Part shown: piece after piece, positions 1 through 7,790 of the stretch
Numbering within the stretch: position 1 is the first letter of the stretch
Layout: each line of letters begins with the position of its first letter
NCBI RefSeq assembly: GCF_030646615.1
Contig: NZ_JAUSLG010000066.1
Span: forward strand, 94,562 to 158,561
Source: Phenylobacterium sp.
GTDB taxonomy: Bacteria; Pseudomonadota; Alphaproteobacteria; Caulobacterales; Caulobacteraceae
Length of the DNA: 64,000 nt
Direction: 5' to 3'
Translations under genes and position numbers: made by a program
Notes under the pieces: generated by a model
Database searches by the model: none
What the model was told of the DNA's origin: nothing
The model's input: the letters and a program-made list of their open reading frames with translations, nothing else

Positions 1-534
1 ATAGCTGTAGCGCTCCCCCGGCGCTGACTGAAAGGCCAGCCGTCCACCGGGGAGGAAGAATCGCCAGTTGGGAAAGCCCGTGGAATGGGAGAGCGCCGTT
101 CGCGGCGTCAGGGCGAGCCGACGAGGATCGCTGGCGATGTCCGGATCGAGCCAATGGGCGACCATCGGCTCATCGAGCAACAACCGGCCTTGGTCCGCCA
201 GGCGCAGAATCGTCTCGGCCGTCACCGTCTTGGTGACCGAGGCCACGTTGAACTGCGTGCCAGGCCCTGCCGCGACGCCGGGGGACTGCTCGCCCAGATA
301 GCGTTCCCAGACCAGCTCCCCGTCTTGAATGACGCCGAAGCCTGCGGTGACAATGTCATGCCGCCGAACGATCTCAGCGATGGCGGCTTCGTCCGGCAGG
401 TCTGTTCGACCGGCGAAAGGCGCTTGAGCGATGGTGGCGGGGAGGAGCGGCGACGCGCAGGCGGTCATCGCAAAAGGCGGCGCCCCCCCGATGGCCAGCG
501 CGACGATCCGCGCCACGATGCTTGACGGTCTCAC
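1..534 (-). CDS. Serine hydrolase, class C beta-lactamase family (C-terminus outside window)
   Basis: Open reading frame of 178 codons running off the left edge, so only the N-terminal half is seen. It starts at a GTG (534) and opens with a hydrophobic signal sequence (RPSSIVARIVALAIGG) followed by AMTACAS, which could be a lipobox, so export to the periplasm or outer face is likely. The beta-lactamase/DD-peptidase signature SxxK is present as SVTK within FNVASVTKTVTAETIL, and HSTGFPNW and ERYSY follow, the latter in the place of the usual YxN. The family hydrolyses esters, amides or D-amino-acid peptides; the substrate cannot be told. An internal ATG at 468 is less likely as start because it would remove the signal peptide. 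Confidence 0.75.
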   Translation of the reverse strand, partial: MRPSSIVARIVALAIGGAPPFAMTACASPLLPATIAQAPFAGRTDLPDEAAIAEIVRRHDIVTAGFGVIQDGELVWERYLGEQSPGVAAGPGTQFNVASVTKTVTAETILRLADQGRLLLDEPMVAHWLDPDIASDPRRLALTPRTALSHSTGFPNWRFFLPGGRLAFQSAPGERYSY

Positions 535-792
535 TCTGCACCCCGCTTTCTCAATCGACTGCGGACCAGGCTAGCCTTGGTGATCGGCCGCGGAGAAACA
601 TCCCGTGAACCGACGCCCAGCCGGGACCGATCGACGGTCCGCGTCTTGCATAGCCAGCAAGTAAGCCTGTTAGCGCGGCCCCGGCCATGGGGCGCGAGGT
701 TTCAAATTGTTCATATTGCACAGTGAAGGGCGCCTCGAAGCCGTCCGGCGAAGTGGGCCTTGCGACTGTCGATGACCAATCCGGGGGGCGCG

Positions 793-990
793 TCGCAAGC
801 TTGGGCGAATCTGCGACCATCAGCTACCTGGATCCCGCCGTGTGGAGGCCCGACGATCGGACGATCGTCTGCCGTCTGGGGGTCGCCGCGAAGGCGCTAC
901 ACGACCGGATTGGCCACGATCTGGACCGCATTGGCATTCCCATCGTCCACGACCCCGAGAGCCACGAAGCCTTGAGCGTCGCAGCCCCTG
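793..990 (+). pseudogene. Relic of the replication-initiator-like gene (C-terminal fragment)
   Basis: About 200 bp closely match the 3' part of the gene at 3694-4488. The shared protein stretch includes ATISYLDPAVWRPDDRTI and DRIG-DLDRIGI-I-HDPESH, with only scattered substitutions and a 6-bp deletion at the left edge. Nothing of the N-terminal helix-turn-helix domain is found upstream. The fragment sits inside a longer open frame (687-1160), but flanking parts of that frame have no protein-like character. It lies just upstream of hipB, as a disrupted version of the island's rep...hipBA order. Confidence 0.65.
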
Positions 991-1148
991 GCGGACCAGA
1001 CCGACGCGAGGATGGATTTGGCGGCAAGTTCGGACTCAAGCTGATCGGTCGACCTAAGTCGCAGCCTGCCTGGAGGGCTCAGAGCTTTTCGACAGAGGCA
1101 TACGATAGCCGCACTCGGCCCGCCGCGCATCCTTATGGCCTTCTCCTT

Positions 1149-1193
1149 TTGGCCATTTAACTTGAATTTTTCGGCTTTATCGGCCATATATGG
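1149..1193 (+). promoter_or_regulatory. Promoter/operator of hipBA copy 1
   Basis: TTGAAT (1162-1167), a 17-bp spacer and CATATA (1185-1190) make a plausible sigma-70 promoter. The expected transcription start falls on the hipB ATG at 1197, so the message may be leaderless. The motif GGCCA occurs at 1151 and 1182 and is kept in the second copy, and CCATATATGG is a perfect palindrome across the -10. HipB-type antitoxins usually repress their own operon, so these are candidate operators. This is inference from sequence only. Confidence 0.4.
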
Positions 1194-1196
1194 ACA

Positions 1197-1520
1197 ATGC
1201 GTCAAACTCCAGCCGAACTTCTGAAATCTCTCGCGGCGCGCCTCAAGGCCCGCCGTCTGGCCTTGGGCTGGACGCAGGTAGAGGCCGCGCGGCGGGCCGG
1301 TGTCGCCTACCGGACTTGGCGGCGGCTGGAGAATGAGGGGCAGGCCTCCCTGGAGGACATGGTGAAGGCAGCTGTCGCGCTGCGATGCGACGAAGGCCTG
1401 GAGGCGCTCTTTCCCCTGCCGGCCGCCGCCAGTTTGGATGAGCTTCTGGCGCGGCAGGCCGCCGCCGCGAAGCGCCCATCCCGCACGCGCGCGCCGCGGA
1501 GCAGGACCGGCAAATCATGA
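1197..1520 (+). CDS. hipB: HipB-like antitoxin, XRE-family DNA-binding protein (copy 1)
   Basis: 107 residues. An XRE-type helix-turn-helix fills residues about 8-70 (LAARLKARRLALGWTQVEAA, then RRAGVAYRTWRRLENEGQAS). The C-terminus is a basic Ala/Arg/Ser-rich tail. It overlaps the downstream hipA by 4 bp (ATGA), the usual antitoxin-toxin arrangement. HipB proteins bind and inhibit the HipA kinase and repress the operon. It is nearly identical to the copy at 6220-6543, differing at a few positions such as PAELL/PTELL and ARQAA/AQQAT. Confidence 0.85.
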   Translation: MRQTPAELLKSLAARLKARRLALGWTQVEAARRAGVAYRTWRRLENEGQASLEDMVKAAVALRCDEGLEALFPLPAAASLDELLARQAAAAKRPSRTRAPRSRTGKS

Positions 1521-2767
1521 GGCTCGCCCCAGGGACTCCGTTGGCCGCCAGCCTCTGCTTCGATGAGACCGCCCCCGCCTCCCCCGTCGGACGGCTGGCG
1601 ATGGCCGATGGCCTGGCGCAGCTCGAGTGGTCGCCAGAGATGATCGCGGCGGACCTGCCTGTCTCGGGCCTCCTCTATCCACCGCAGCCAGGCCTTCATC
1701 CCGCCCGCACTCGTGAGTTCGACGGGCTGCATGGCTTCCTGTCCGACAGCCTGCCCGAAGGCTGGGGCCATCTGGTCATGCGGCGGCGTCTAAGCCGGCT
1801 AGGCGTCAACATAGACGCCCTGACGCCACTCGACCGCCTGGCGTTGGTGGGCGACGGCGGCCGGGGCGCACTGACCTACAGGCCTGCCACCGCGCCGCCT
1901 CCAGAGGTCCAAAGCCTCGACCTGGACGCCCTGGCCAAAGAATCCCAAGCCATCCTGGCCGGTGACGAGGGCGAGCTCGCCGCAACGCTCGCGACCCTGG
2001 GCGGGGGCTCGGGCGGGGCGCGGCCCAAGATCCATGTGGGGTTCGACGGACAAGGACGCATCTCGGTCTCCGAAGGGGAGACAGCGCCCGGCCACGAGGC
2101 CTGGATCGTCAAGTTCGCCACCCCAAACGACCCGGCCGACATCGGCCCCATCGAGGCGGCCTACGCCGCCATGGCCGTGGCCGCCGGCCTGGAGATGGCG
2201 CCCTACCGCCTGCTGCCCTCGCGATCGGGCCCAGGCTATTTCGCCGCCCGGCGCTTTGACCGGCCAGAACCTGGTCGGCGTCTGCACATGGTGTCCCTGA
2301 GCGGCGCGGTGGAGGCGCCCTGGCGCAAGCCCGCGAGCTACGACCTCTTCCTCCGCGCCACCCTGGCCATCACCCGCCACGCCGACGATGTACAAGCCGC
2401 CTTCCGGCGGATGGTCTTCAATGTTCTGGCCTGCAACCGAGACGACCACACCCGCCAACACAGCTACCTGATGGACGCGCAGGGCCACTGGCGACTGGCG
2501 CCGGCCTATGACCTCACCTACTCCGCCGGTCCCGGCGGCGAGCACTATCTCGACATCGAGGGCGAAGGCCGAAACCCCACCCGAGAGCACGTCCAAGCAC
2601 TCGGCCGCCGCCACGGCCTGTCCAACCGGGTCATCGATTTAGTGGTCCAGGAGGTCCGCGCCGCCATCGCCGACTGGGGGCGCTTCGCGACCGAGGCTGG
2701 GGTCGCCAGCCGGTCCCGAGGCGAGATCCTGGCGGCGCAAGAGGCGGTCGTGGGGCTCTTCCTGTGA
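1517..2767 (+). CDS. hipA: HipA-family serine/threonine kinase toxin (copy 1)
   Basis: 416 residues, the normal length for HipA. An N-terminal couple_hipA domain (about 1-125) includes LPEGWGH near 79-85. The kinase-like C-terminal domain has a glycine-rich loop GGGSGGARPK (162-171), the likely ATP lysine in IVKF (197-200), catalytic NRDDH (307-311) and the Mg-binding YDLT (331-334). All expected catalytic residues are present, so the toxin is probably active. Known HipA proteins phosphorylate aminoacyl-tRNA synthetases and cause dormancy; the target here is not known. Start chosen at the ATG overlapping the hipB stop. Confidence 0.88.
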   Translation: MRLAPGTPLAASLCFDETAPASPVGRLAMADGLAQLEWSPEMIAADLPVSGLLYPPQPGLHPARTREFDGLHGFLSDSLPEGWGHLVMRRRLSRLGVNIDALTPLDRLALVGDGGRGALTYRPATAPPPEVQSLDLDALAKESQAILAGDEGELAATLATLGGGSGGARPKIHVGFDGQGRISVSEGETAPGHEAWIVKFATPNDPADIGPIEAAYAAMAVAAGLEMAPYRLLPSRSGPGYFAARRFDRPEPGRRLHMVSLSGAVEAPWRKPASYDLFLRATLAITRHADDVQAAFRRMVFNVLACNRDDHTRQHSYLMDAQGHWRLAPAYDLTYSAGPGGEHYLDIEGEGRNPTREHVQALGRRHGLSNRVIDLVVQEVRAAIADWGRFATEAGVASRSRGEILAAQEAVVGLFL

Positions 2768-2825
2768 TATCGCCCCACTCCTGGTCCAGAGAAATGAAGA
2801 GAGTCCCGAGGCTGCGCAAACTCAC

Positions 2826-3149
2826 TCAGAATGGAAAAGGGGCGGTCTCGAGGATGATACTTGGAGCCGGGATGGACAGATTTCCGCCGAATTCGCCACC
2901 GATGCCGAGTTGCTTGTTCTCGTAGGCCTCTGATCCGTAGAGGTACGACGACATGGTCTTTAGGGCGAGCATGAGCGCCTGCAGACTGGAACCGCCATAA
3001 ATTGTCCGCTCGATAGCGAGGGGTTCGCTAATCTCAAATGAGCAGGACCACTCTTCGTCAGAGGCCGTGCGCACAGGCGCATAGACCCGCGCCCAGACCT
3101 TTGTGTCCGTATAGGAGAGATCCAGCGCAATCTCCGCAATCTGCATCAT
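2826..3149 (-). CDS. Small conserved-looking hypothetical protein
   Basis: 107 residues with an even, soluble composition and ordinary codon use. The middle, IYGGSSLQALMLALKTM, and the sequence around EWSCSFEIS resemble small DUF6968-type proteins of unknown role, an attribution made from memory and uncertain. It lies 15 bp downstream of the small ORF at 3165-3410 on the same strand, so the two may be co-transcribed toward hipA. No signal peptide or membrane helix is seen. Confidence 0.5.
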   Translation of the reverse strand: MMQIAEIALDLSYTDTKVWARVYAPVRTASDEEWSCSFEISEPLAIERTIYGGSSLQALMLALKTMSSYLYGSEAYENKQLGIGGEFGGNLSIPAPSIILETAPFPF

Positions 3150-3164
3150 CCCACGCTCTCCAAG

Positions 3165-3410
3165 CTAGGTCCCGAGCGGCGGGTACCCAACCTCCCCCTT
3201 GGACTTGATACAATAGGCTTCCCGTTCAGCTGCGCTTTCCCAGCAGGGTCGCCGGCTACCGACGCCTGGAAGTCTCCGGCAAATCTCCGCGTCATTCTCG
3301 TACCTGGACGACGCACTGTTTCGGATTGCCACCGCCAGATCCCGATAGCGGAGGCACGATGGCATCTCGCAATGCCGGCAAGATCCCCGGTGGCAGGGGA
3401 AGGACGCCAT
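3165..3410 (-). CDS. Small cysteine-containing hypothetical protein
   Basis: 81 residues with cysteines in pairs near the N-terminus (CRHCEMPSC) and CWESAAEREAYC near the C-terminus. It is spaced like the first gene of a two-gene unit with 2826-3149. Not recognised. The spacing and the clean C-terminal half suggest it is coding, but the N-terminal start is uncertain: the LRYRDLAVAIRNSA region reads more like a real protein than the first 18 residues. Confidence 0.4.
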   Translation of the reverse strand: MASFPCHRGSCRHCEMPSCLRYRDLAVAIRNSASSRYENDAEICRRLPGVGSRRPCWESAAEREAYCIKSKGEVGYPPLGT

Positions 3411-3510
3411 GGGGCGGACTCTAGCTATTTCTGGCTGAGTTTCAGGGGGTCACGTAACAGCGATAACCTGCCCTAGAGAGGCTTTAAGCCTCTAATAAAC
3501 AAGGAAAATT

Positions 3511-3560
3511 TGGCGCGCCCGGAACGATTCGAACGTCCGACCCTCAGATTCGTAGTCTGA
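3511..3560. repeat. Island attachment site, distal end (displaced tRNA-Arg 3' end)
   Basis: A 50-bp stretch identical to 29058-29107. It begins with TGG, the complement of the tRNA CCA end, and runs through the T arm, variable loop, anticodon loop and 3' half of the anticodon stem. Past 3560 the tRNA homology stops. This is the pattern left when a tyrosine integrase inserts an element into the 3' end of a tRNA gene and the old 3' end is pushed to the far side. Confidence 0.92.
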
Positions 3561-3569
3561 CGTTTTGCG

Positions 3570-3651
3570 TTGATTTCATTGAGGAAAGTTGCAAACCGCC
3601 CCCTTCTAGGGGGTTTGTTTTTGTTGAGAGTTTTTCAGCCGCTGCAAACCG
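3570..3651. repeat. Candidate integrase/excisionase arm-type sites, distal end
   Basis: TTGCAAACCG at 3589-3598 and CTGCAAACCG at 3642-3651 recur as TTGCAAACCG (28970-28979) and CTGCAAACC (28981-28989) beside the other attachment core. TGATTTCATTGAGGAAAG (from 3570) also resembles TGATTTCAATGGGAAGAAG just before the other core. Paired short repeats inside both ends of an element are typical of integrase arm or Xis binding sites. Their binding is inferred, not shown. Confidence 0.5.
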
Positions 3652-3693
3652 ATTGGGGCCTAAAAACGCCCCGAATCGCCGAGGTCTTTCCTC

Positions 3694-4488
3694 GTGACGG
3701 CCCTCTCAGATCCTCGCCACTTCACCGCCGCCAAGCTCGCCTGGCAGGCGCGCGTCATTGTGGATCCAGACCTGGGACAGCTCGCCCGGCTGCTGGCCTG
3801 CCACCTCACCCACATGTTCGGCAAGAGCCAGTCCACGTGGCCGGCACAGGAGACTCTTGCGCGAGCCCTGTCAGTCACCGTGCGCAGCATACGGCGGGCG
3901 ACCGAGGAGCTGGTCAAGGCCGGCTACCTCACGGTTCGCATCTCTCGCGGGCGAGGCAAGGCGAACATCTACGCCCCGGTCCTCTCGTCCGCTCCCAACG
4001 GCGTTCCGTCTGAGCCGCCCCACTCGTCAGGGCAGGTAGAGCCAGAGCCCGCCGCAGAAAAGCGGACACCCGTGTCCTCCATTGCCGGCAAAAGGCGGAC
4101 ATGGTGGGCGCGAAAGGCGGACAGTGGTGTCCCCCCTACCCTTTCAGTACCCGAATCTACCCCCTTACCCCCATCGGGCCGAGTGCAGGCAGGCCAACCC
4201 CGAGGGGCGACGGCCAAGCGCTTCGCCGAGGAAGCCGTTCGACAGGTCGCGGCCAGAGCCTTGGGTGAACCCGCAACCATCAGCTACCTGGACCCAGCCG
4301 TCTGGAGGCCCGACGATCGGACGATCATCTGCCGTCTGGGCGTCGCCGCGAAAGCGCTACACGACCGGATCGGCCGCGACCTGGACCGCATTGGCATTCG
4401 CATCATCCACGACCCCGAGAGCCACCAAGCCTTGAGCGTCGCAACCTCTGTAGGGGGGGTGCACGCCCTTTCGCCCTGCCTCCGGTAG
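3694..4488 (+). CDS. Replication-initiator-like helix-turn-helix protein
   Basis: 264 residues from a GTG start. Residues about 10-90 form a winged helix-turn-helix of the HTH_36 type (STWPAQETLARALSVTVRSI, then RRATEELVKAGYLTV), common in plasmid and phage replication initiators. A low-complexity linker (about 95-175) follows. The C-terminal block ATISYLDPAVWRPDDRTI...GRDLDRIGI may correspond to a DnaA-N-like domain, but this is inference. The linker-coding DNA contains three copies of AAAGGCGGAC-like repeats (4058-4122). The gene is the first one inside the island; a relic of its 3' part lies at 793-990. It could instead be a transcription factor. Confidence 0.55.
   Translation: MTALSDPRHFTAAKLAWQARVIVDPDLGQLARLLACHLTHMFGKSQSTWPAQETLARALSVTVRSIRRATEELVKAGYLTVRISRGRGKANIYAPVLSSAPNGVPSEPPHSSGQVEPEPAAEKRTPVSSIAGKRRTWWARKADSGVPPTLSVPESTPLPPSGRVQAGQPRGATAKRFAEEAVRQVAARALGEPATISYLDPAVWRPDDRTIICRLGVAAKALHDRIGRDLDRIGIRIIHDPESHQALSVATSVGGVHALSPCLR
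4058..4122 (+). repeat. Three iteron-like repeats within the initiator-like gene
   Basis: AAAAGCGGAC (4058-4067), AAAAGGCGGAC (4090-4100) and GAAAGGCGGAC (4112-4122), each followed by A or AC and a GTG-containing tail. The right ends are 33 and 22 bp apart, multiples of 11, so they would lie on one face of the helix. Direct repeats inside an initiator gene are a known origin layout in phages and some plasmids. Whether they are an origin here is untested. Confidence 0.4.
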
Positions 4489-4514
4489 GACCGGCGGGGT
4501 CAATCGCGCGTTGT

Positions 4515-4792
4515 TCATCTATCGGGTCGAGTCCCCCCTTCGCAGCCGACGGGCGGGTCAAGCCACTCCTCCGGTTGCGTCAGGATCACCGGCATAGCCT
4601 TCGGATGAACCGCGCGGACTTTGGCGTTTGGCTCGGTGGGGAGGGCGGCGAAGAGGTCGGCCGTCTCGCGCCCGGTCTTGATCTTTCGTACCCCCTCCCA
4701 GCCCGAGGGTTGGATCCCCGTCTTGTCCAACGTGGCGCGGACGACATTCAGGATCGCCGTCTGGCCTTTGGCATGGAGTAGAGGTTGCACAT
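4515..4792 (-). pseudogene. Broken SOS response-associated peptidase (SRAP/YedK/HMCES family)
   Basis: The reverse strand begins at 4792 with MCNLYSMPK, the family N-terminus with the catalytic Cys2. After that the frame is lost by one missing base near 4768. In the shifted frame GQTAILNVV...DKTGIQP continues, then jumps directly to PTEPNAKVRAVHPKAMPVIL, the family's C-terminal signature with its active-site His. The central roughly 110 residues of a normal protein are missing. SRAP proteins crosslink to abasic sites in single-stranded DNA; this copy should be dead. It may have been host or island cargo decayed in place. Confidence 0.75.
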
Positions 4793-4903
4793 GATGGATC
4801 GCAGAAGGACATTTGGCAGTGCGAAAACGCAAGCGCTGTCGACACCGTTTTGTGGCTGCCTGAATCAAGCAACGACGCATGGACCGCGCGGATTGGGTTA
4901 CCG

Positions 4904-5983
4904 ATGTTGATTGAGCGTTATCTGGCGACAAACGCCACAGTTGAAAATCGACTGCTTGCGGTAGGCTTGGCTTGCCCGCTTCTGAGGCTAGACCAGGTCG
5001 AGGCGTCGAATGTTGCTCACGGCATCGCCGGGACAATCAACCACGCCTGCGGGCGCACGGGGACATCCGAACAAATCAAGTTTGGAATTGCGGCGCACCC
5101 GCGGCCTGCGGCTTACGCATTTTGCCCGCCTGGCAAAGTGCCGTTCGTTCTGCTCACGCGGGGGCTGATATCGGGCTTTTACGCCGCGGCCTCATATCTT
5201 TCAGTTACCGGTCGGTTTCTAGTTCAGGACCAGTTACCTCCGCTTCCTCCGCAGAGCTGGCCCAACCGCTATTTCGGGTTAGCTCACATCCTGCATTGCG
5301 AAATGACGCCGCTCTTGCACAGGCAGCGGGTCCTCCGGGATATGCTAGCTGCGACGGCCATCAATTTTATCGTTCTGCACGAGCTCGGTCACATCATCAA
5401 TGGTCACCTTGCATCTGGTGTTTACGGCCACGGAGCAATCGATGAGACGGCGCGAGAAATCGATGCAGATGTTAGGTTAACTCGGCGCACGCTAGAGTTT
5501 GACGCCGACGCTTTCGCGGCATTGCACAACCTCTCAGTTTCCGGAGGGGGGGCTAGCAATCTCAACATCAATAGCAGTAGCGAGATTGAATCGTCATTGC
5601 GCCTCGTGGTCGCTGGAGGCAGCTTGGCGCAACTATTCTTTGAGTTATTTGATCCTGGGATAGAAGAGGACTATCGCCCGCGAACGCATCCGCCCGCGCT
5701 GGTTCGATTGAAAATGTTCTGTTCGCTCTACCCGAGACTTTACGAACGGGAGCGAGGGCGGGGTTCTAACTGGCCGGATATAGACGTCTCCGACGTCTGC
5801 AGCCGAATGGTGGCAGAGCGCGAGGCCGCACTGATGGCGTGGTCGATACCAACGTCCATAGTCGACATCGGAATAGCTGAAGCAATGGCGACCCCGTTCC
5901 TTCGCGAAGTGCGGGCGCGATGGGCCGAAATCCGACCCGCCCTGCAGGCGGCCAAGCTTGGCACCTCAAACCTTGCACCGTAG
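4904..5983 (+). CDS. HExxH zinc metallopeptidase, possibly Lit-like (U49/M48-like)
   Basis: 359 residues from the ATG at 4904; an upstream in-frame ATG at 4850 would add 18 residues that look non-protein. The zinc site is HELGHIINGH (about 159-168), and EFDADAFAAL about 35 residues later supplies the expected third ligand and a downstream Asp. No signal peptide and no clear membrane helix are seen, so it is cytoplasmic. HExxH plus E-x-D-A-D-x-x-A matches M48-type peptidases and the phage-exclusion protease Lit, which cleaves EF-Tu after infection. In a defence-rich island a Lit-like role is attractive but unproven. It lies between the SRAP relic and hipBA. Confidence 0.6.
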   Translation: MLIERYLATNATVENRLLAVGLACPLLRLDQVEASNVAHGIAGTINHACGRTGTSEQIKFGIAAHPRPAAYAFCPPGKVPFVLLTRGLISGFYAAASYLSVTGRFLVQDQLPPLPPQSWPNRYFGLAHILHCEMTPLLHRQRVLRDMLAATAINFIVLHELGHIINGHLASGVYGHGAIDETAREIDADVRLTRRTLEFDADAFAALHNLSVSGGGASNLNINSSSEIESSLRLVVAGGSLAQLFFELFDPGIEEDYRPRTHPPALVRLKMFCSLYPRLYERERGRGSNWPDIDVSDVCSRMVAEREAALMAWSIPTSIVDIGIAEAMATPFLREVRARWAEIRPALQAAKLGTSNLAP

Positions 5984-6219
5984 CCGAAGGCGCCTCAAAG
6001 CCGCCGAGGAATTGTTCCGCAACATACTTACCTGCTGCGAACGCCGGCCGGGCCTCCCACTGCCTTGCGCCGCACCTATTGCTGGGACGCCCGGAGAGCG
6101 CCGCAACGGCCCGGACGCCCGTCTGTGGCCCGCCCACCCGCCACGCCGAAAGTTCGCATCAGTTGCGGGTTCTGGCCAATTAACCTGGCGTTCCTTGCTA
6201 TATCGGCCAAATGTGGACA

Positions 6220-6543
6220 ATGCTTCAGACACCAACTGAACTTCTGAAATCTCTCGCGGCACGCCTCAAGGCTCGCCGTCTGGCCTTGGGCTGGACGCAA
6301 GTGGAGGCCGCTAGGCGGGCCGGTGTCGCCTATCGGACCTGGCGCCGGCTGGAGAACGAGGGTCAGGCCTCCCTGGAGGACATGGTGAAGGCTGCTGTCG
6401 CGCTGCGATGCGATGAAGGCCTGGAGGCGCTCTTTCCCCTGCCTGCCGCTGCCAGTTTGGATGAGCTTCTGGCGCAGCAGGCCGCTACCGCGAAGCGCCC
6501 TTCCCGCACGCGCGCGCCACGGAGCAGGGCCAGCAAATCGTGA
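6220..6543 (+). CDS. hipB: HipB-like antitoxin, XRE family (copy 2)
   Basis: 107 residues, nearly identical to the protein at 1197-1520, with the same helix-turn-helix and basic tail. I chose the ATG at 6220 because it aligns with the only start available in copy 1; an ATG at 6211 would add MWT. It overlaps hipA through GTGA. The promoter region is diverged from copy 1: TTGAAT has become CTGGCG and CATATA has become CAAATG, so expression of this copy may differ. Confidence 0.83.
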   Translation: MLQTPTELLKSLAARLKARRLALGWTQVEAARRAGVAYRTWRRLENEGQASLEDMVKAAVALRCDEGLEALFPLPAAASLDELLAQQAATAKRPSRTRAPRSRASKS

Positions 6544-7790
6544 GGCTCGCCCCTGGGACTCCGCTGGGCGCCAGCCTGCGGTTCGATGAGGCCGCCCCCG
6601 CCTCCTTGGTCGGACGGCTGGCGATGGCCAATGGCCTGGCGCAGCTCGAGTGGTCGCCAGAGATGATCGCCGCCGACCTGTCTGTGTCGGCCCTCCTCTA
6701 TCCACCGCAGCCAGGCCTCCATCCCGCCCGCACTCGGGAGTTCGACGGGCTGCATGGCTTCCTGTCCGACAGCCTGCCCGAGGGCTGGGGCCATCTGGTT
6801 ATGCGGCGGCGTTTGAGCCGCCTAGGCGTCAGCATAGACGCCCTGACGCCCCTCGATCGCCTGGCCTTGGTGGGCGACGGCGGCCGGGGCGCGCTGACCT
6901 ACAGGCCAGCCACCGCGCCGCCCCCAGAGGTGCAGAGTCTCGACCTCGATGCCCTGGCCAAAGAGTCCCAAACCATCCTGGCCGGTGACGAAGGCGAGCT
7001 CGCCGCAACGCTCGCGACCCTGGGCGGAGGCTCAGGCGGGGCGCGGCCGAAGATCCATGTCGGGTTTGACGCACAAGGGCGGATCTCGGTCTCCGAAGGG
7101 GAGACAGCGCCCGGCCACGAAGCCTGGATCGTCAAGTTCGCCACGCCCAACGACCCGGCCGACATCGGCCCCATCGAGGCGGCCTACGCCGCCATGGCCG
7201 TGGCCGCCGGCCTGGAGATGGCGCCCTATCGCCTGCTGCCCTCGCGATCAGGCCCGGGCTACTTCGCCACCCGGCGCTTTGACCGGCCAGAACCTGGTCG
7301 GCGTCTGCACATGGTGTCGCTGAGCGGCGCGGTGGAAGCGCCCTGGCGCAAGCCAGCCAGCTACGACCTCTTTCTCCGCGTGACCCTGGCCATCACCCGC
7401 CGCGCCGACGACGTGCAAGCCGCCTTCCGGCGCATGGTCTTCAACGTGCTGGCCTGCAACCGCGACGACCACACCCGACAACACAGCTACCTGATGGACG
7501 AGCACGGCCAATGGCGACTGGCGCCGGCCTATGACCTCACCTACTCCGCCGGTCCGGGCGGCGAGCACTATCTGGACATCGAGGGCGAAGGCCGAAACCC
7601 CACCCAAGAGCACGTTCAGACCCTTGGCCGCCGCCACGGCCTATCTGATCGGGTCATCGACTCGGTGGTTGAGGAGGTCCGTGCGGCGGTCGCCGAGTGG
7701 GGGCGCTTTGCGAGCGAGGCCGGAGTCACCAGCCGGTCCAGGAGCGAGGTGCTAGCCGCGCAAGAGGCGGTTGCGGGTGACATTCGGTGA
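6540..7790 (+). CDS. hipA: HipA-family serine/threonine kinase toxin (copy 2)
   Basis: 416 residues from a GTG overlapping the hipB stop, aligning without gaps to copy 1 with differences at roughly one residue in twenty or fewer. The glycine-rich loop GGGSGGARPK, IVKF, NRDDH and YDLT are all intact. Differences cluster in the last third (for example ITRRADD for ITRHADD, and the C-terminal end QEAVAGDIR for QEAVVGLFL). Two active copies whose antitoxins are nearly the same could cross-neutralise each other. Confidence 0.88.
   Translation: MRLAPGTPLGASLRFDEAAPASLVGRLAMANGLAQLEWSPEMIAADLSVSALLYPPQPGLHPARTREFDGLHGFLSDSLPEGWGHLVMRRRLSRLGVSIDALTPLDRLALVGDGGRGALTYRPATAPPPEVQSLDLDALAKESQTILAGDEGELAATLATLGGGSGGARPKIHVGFDAQGRISVSEGETAPGHEAWIVKFATPNDPADIGPIEAAYAAMAVAAGLEMAPYRLLPSRSGPGYFATRRFDRPEPGRRLHMVSLSGAVEAPWRKPASYDLFLRVTLAITRRADDVQAAFRRMVFNVLACNRDDHTRQHSYLMDEHGQWRLAPAYDLTYSAGPGGEHYLDIEGEGRNPTQEHVQTLGRRHGLSDRVIDSVVEEVRAAVAEWGRFASEAGVTSRSRSEVLAAQEAVAGDIR

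Noticed and set aside
551..820. 89-residue minus-strand frame overlapping the rep relic
   Set aside because: No recognised motif; its 5' part is antisense to the rep homology, so it is probably a shadow.
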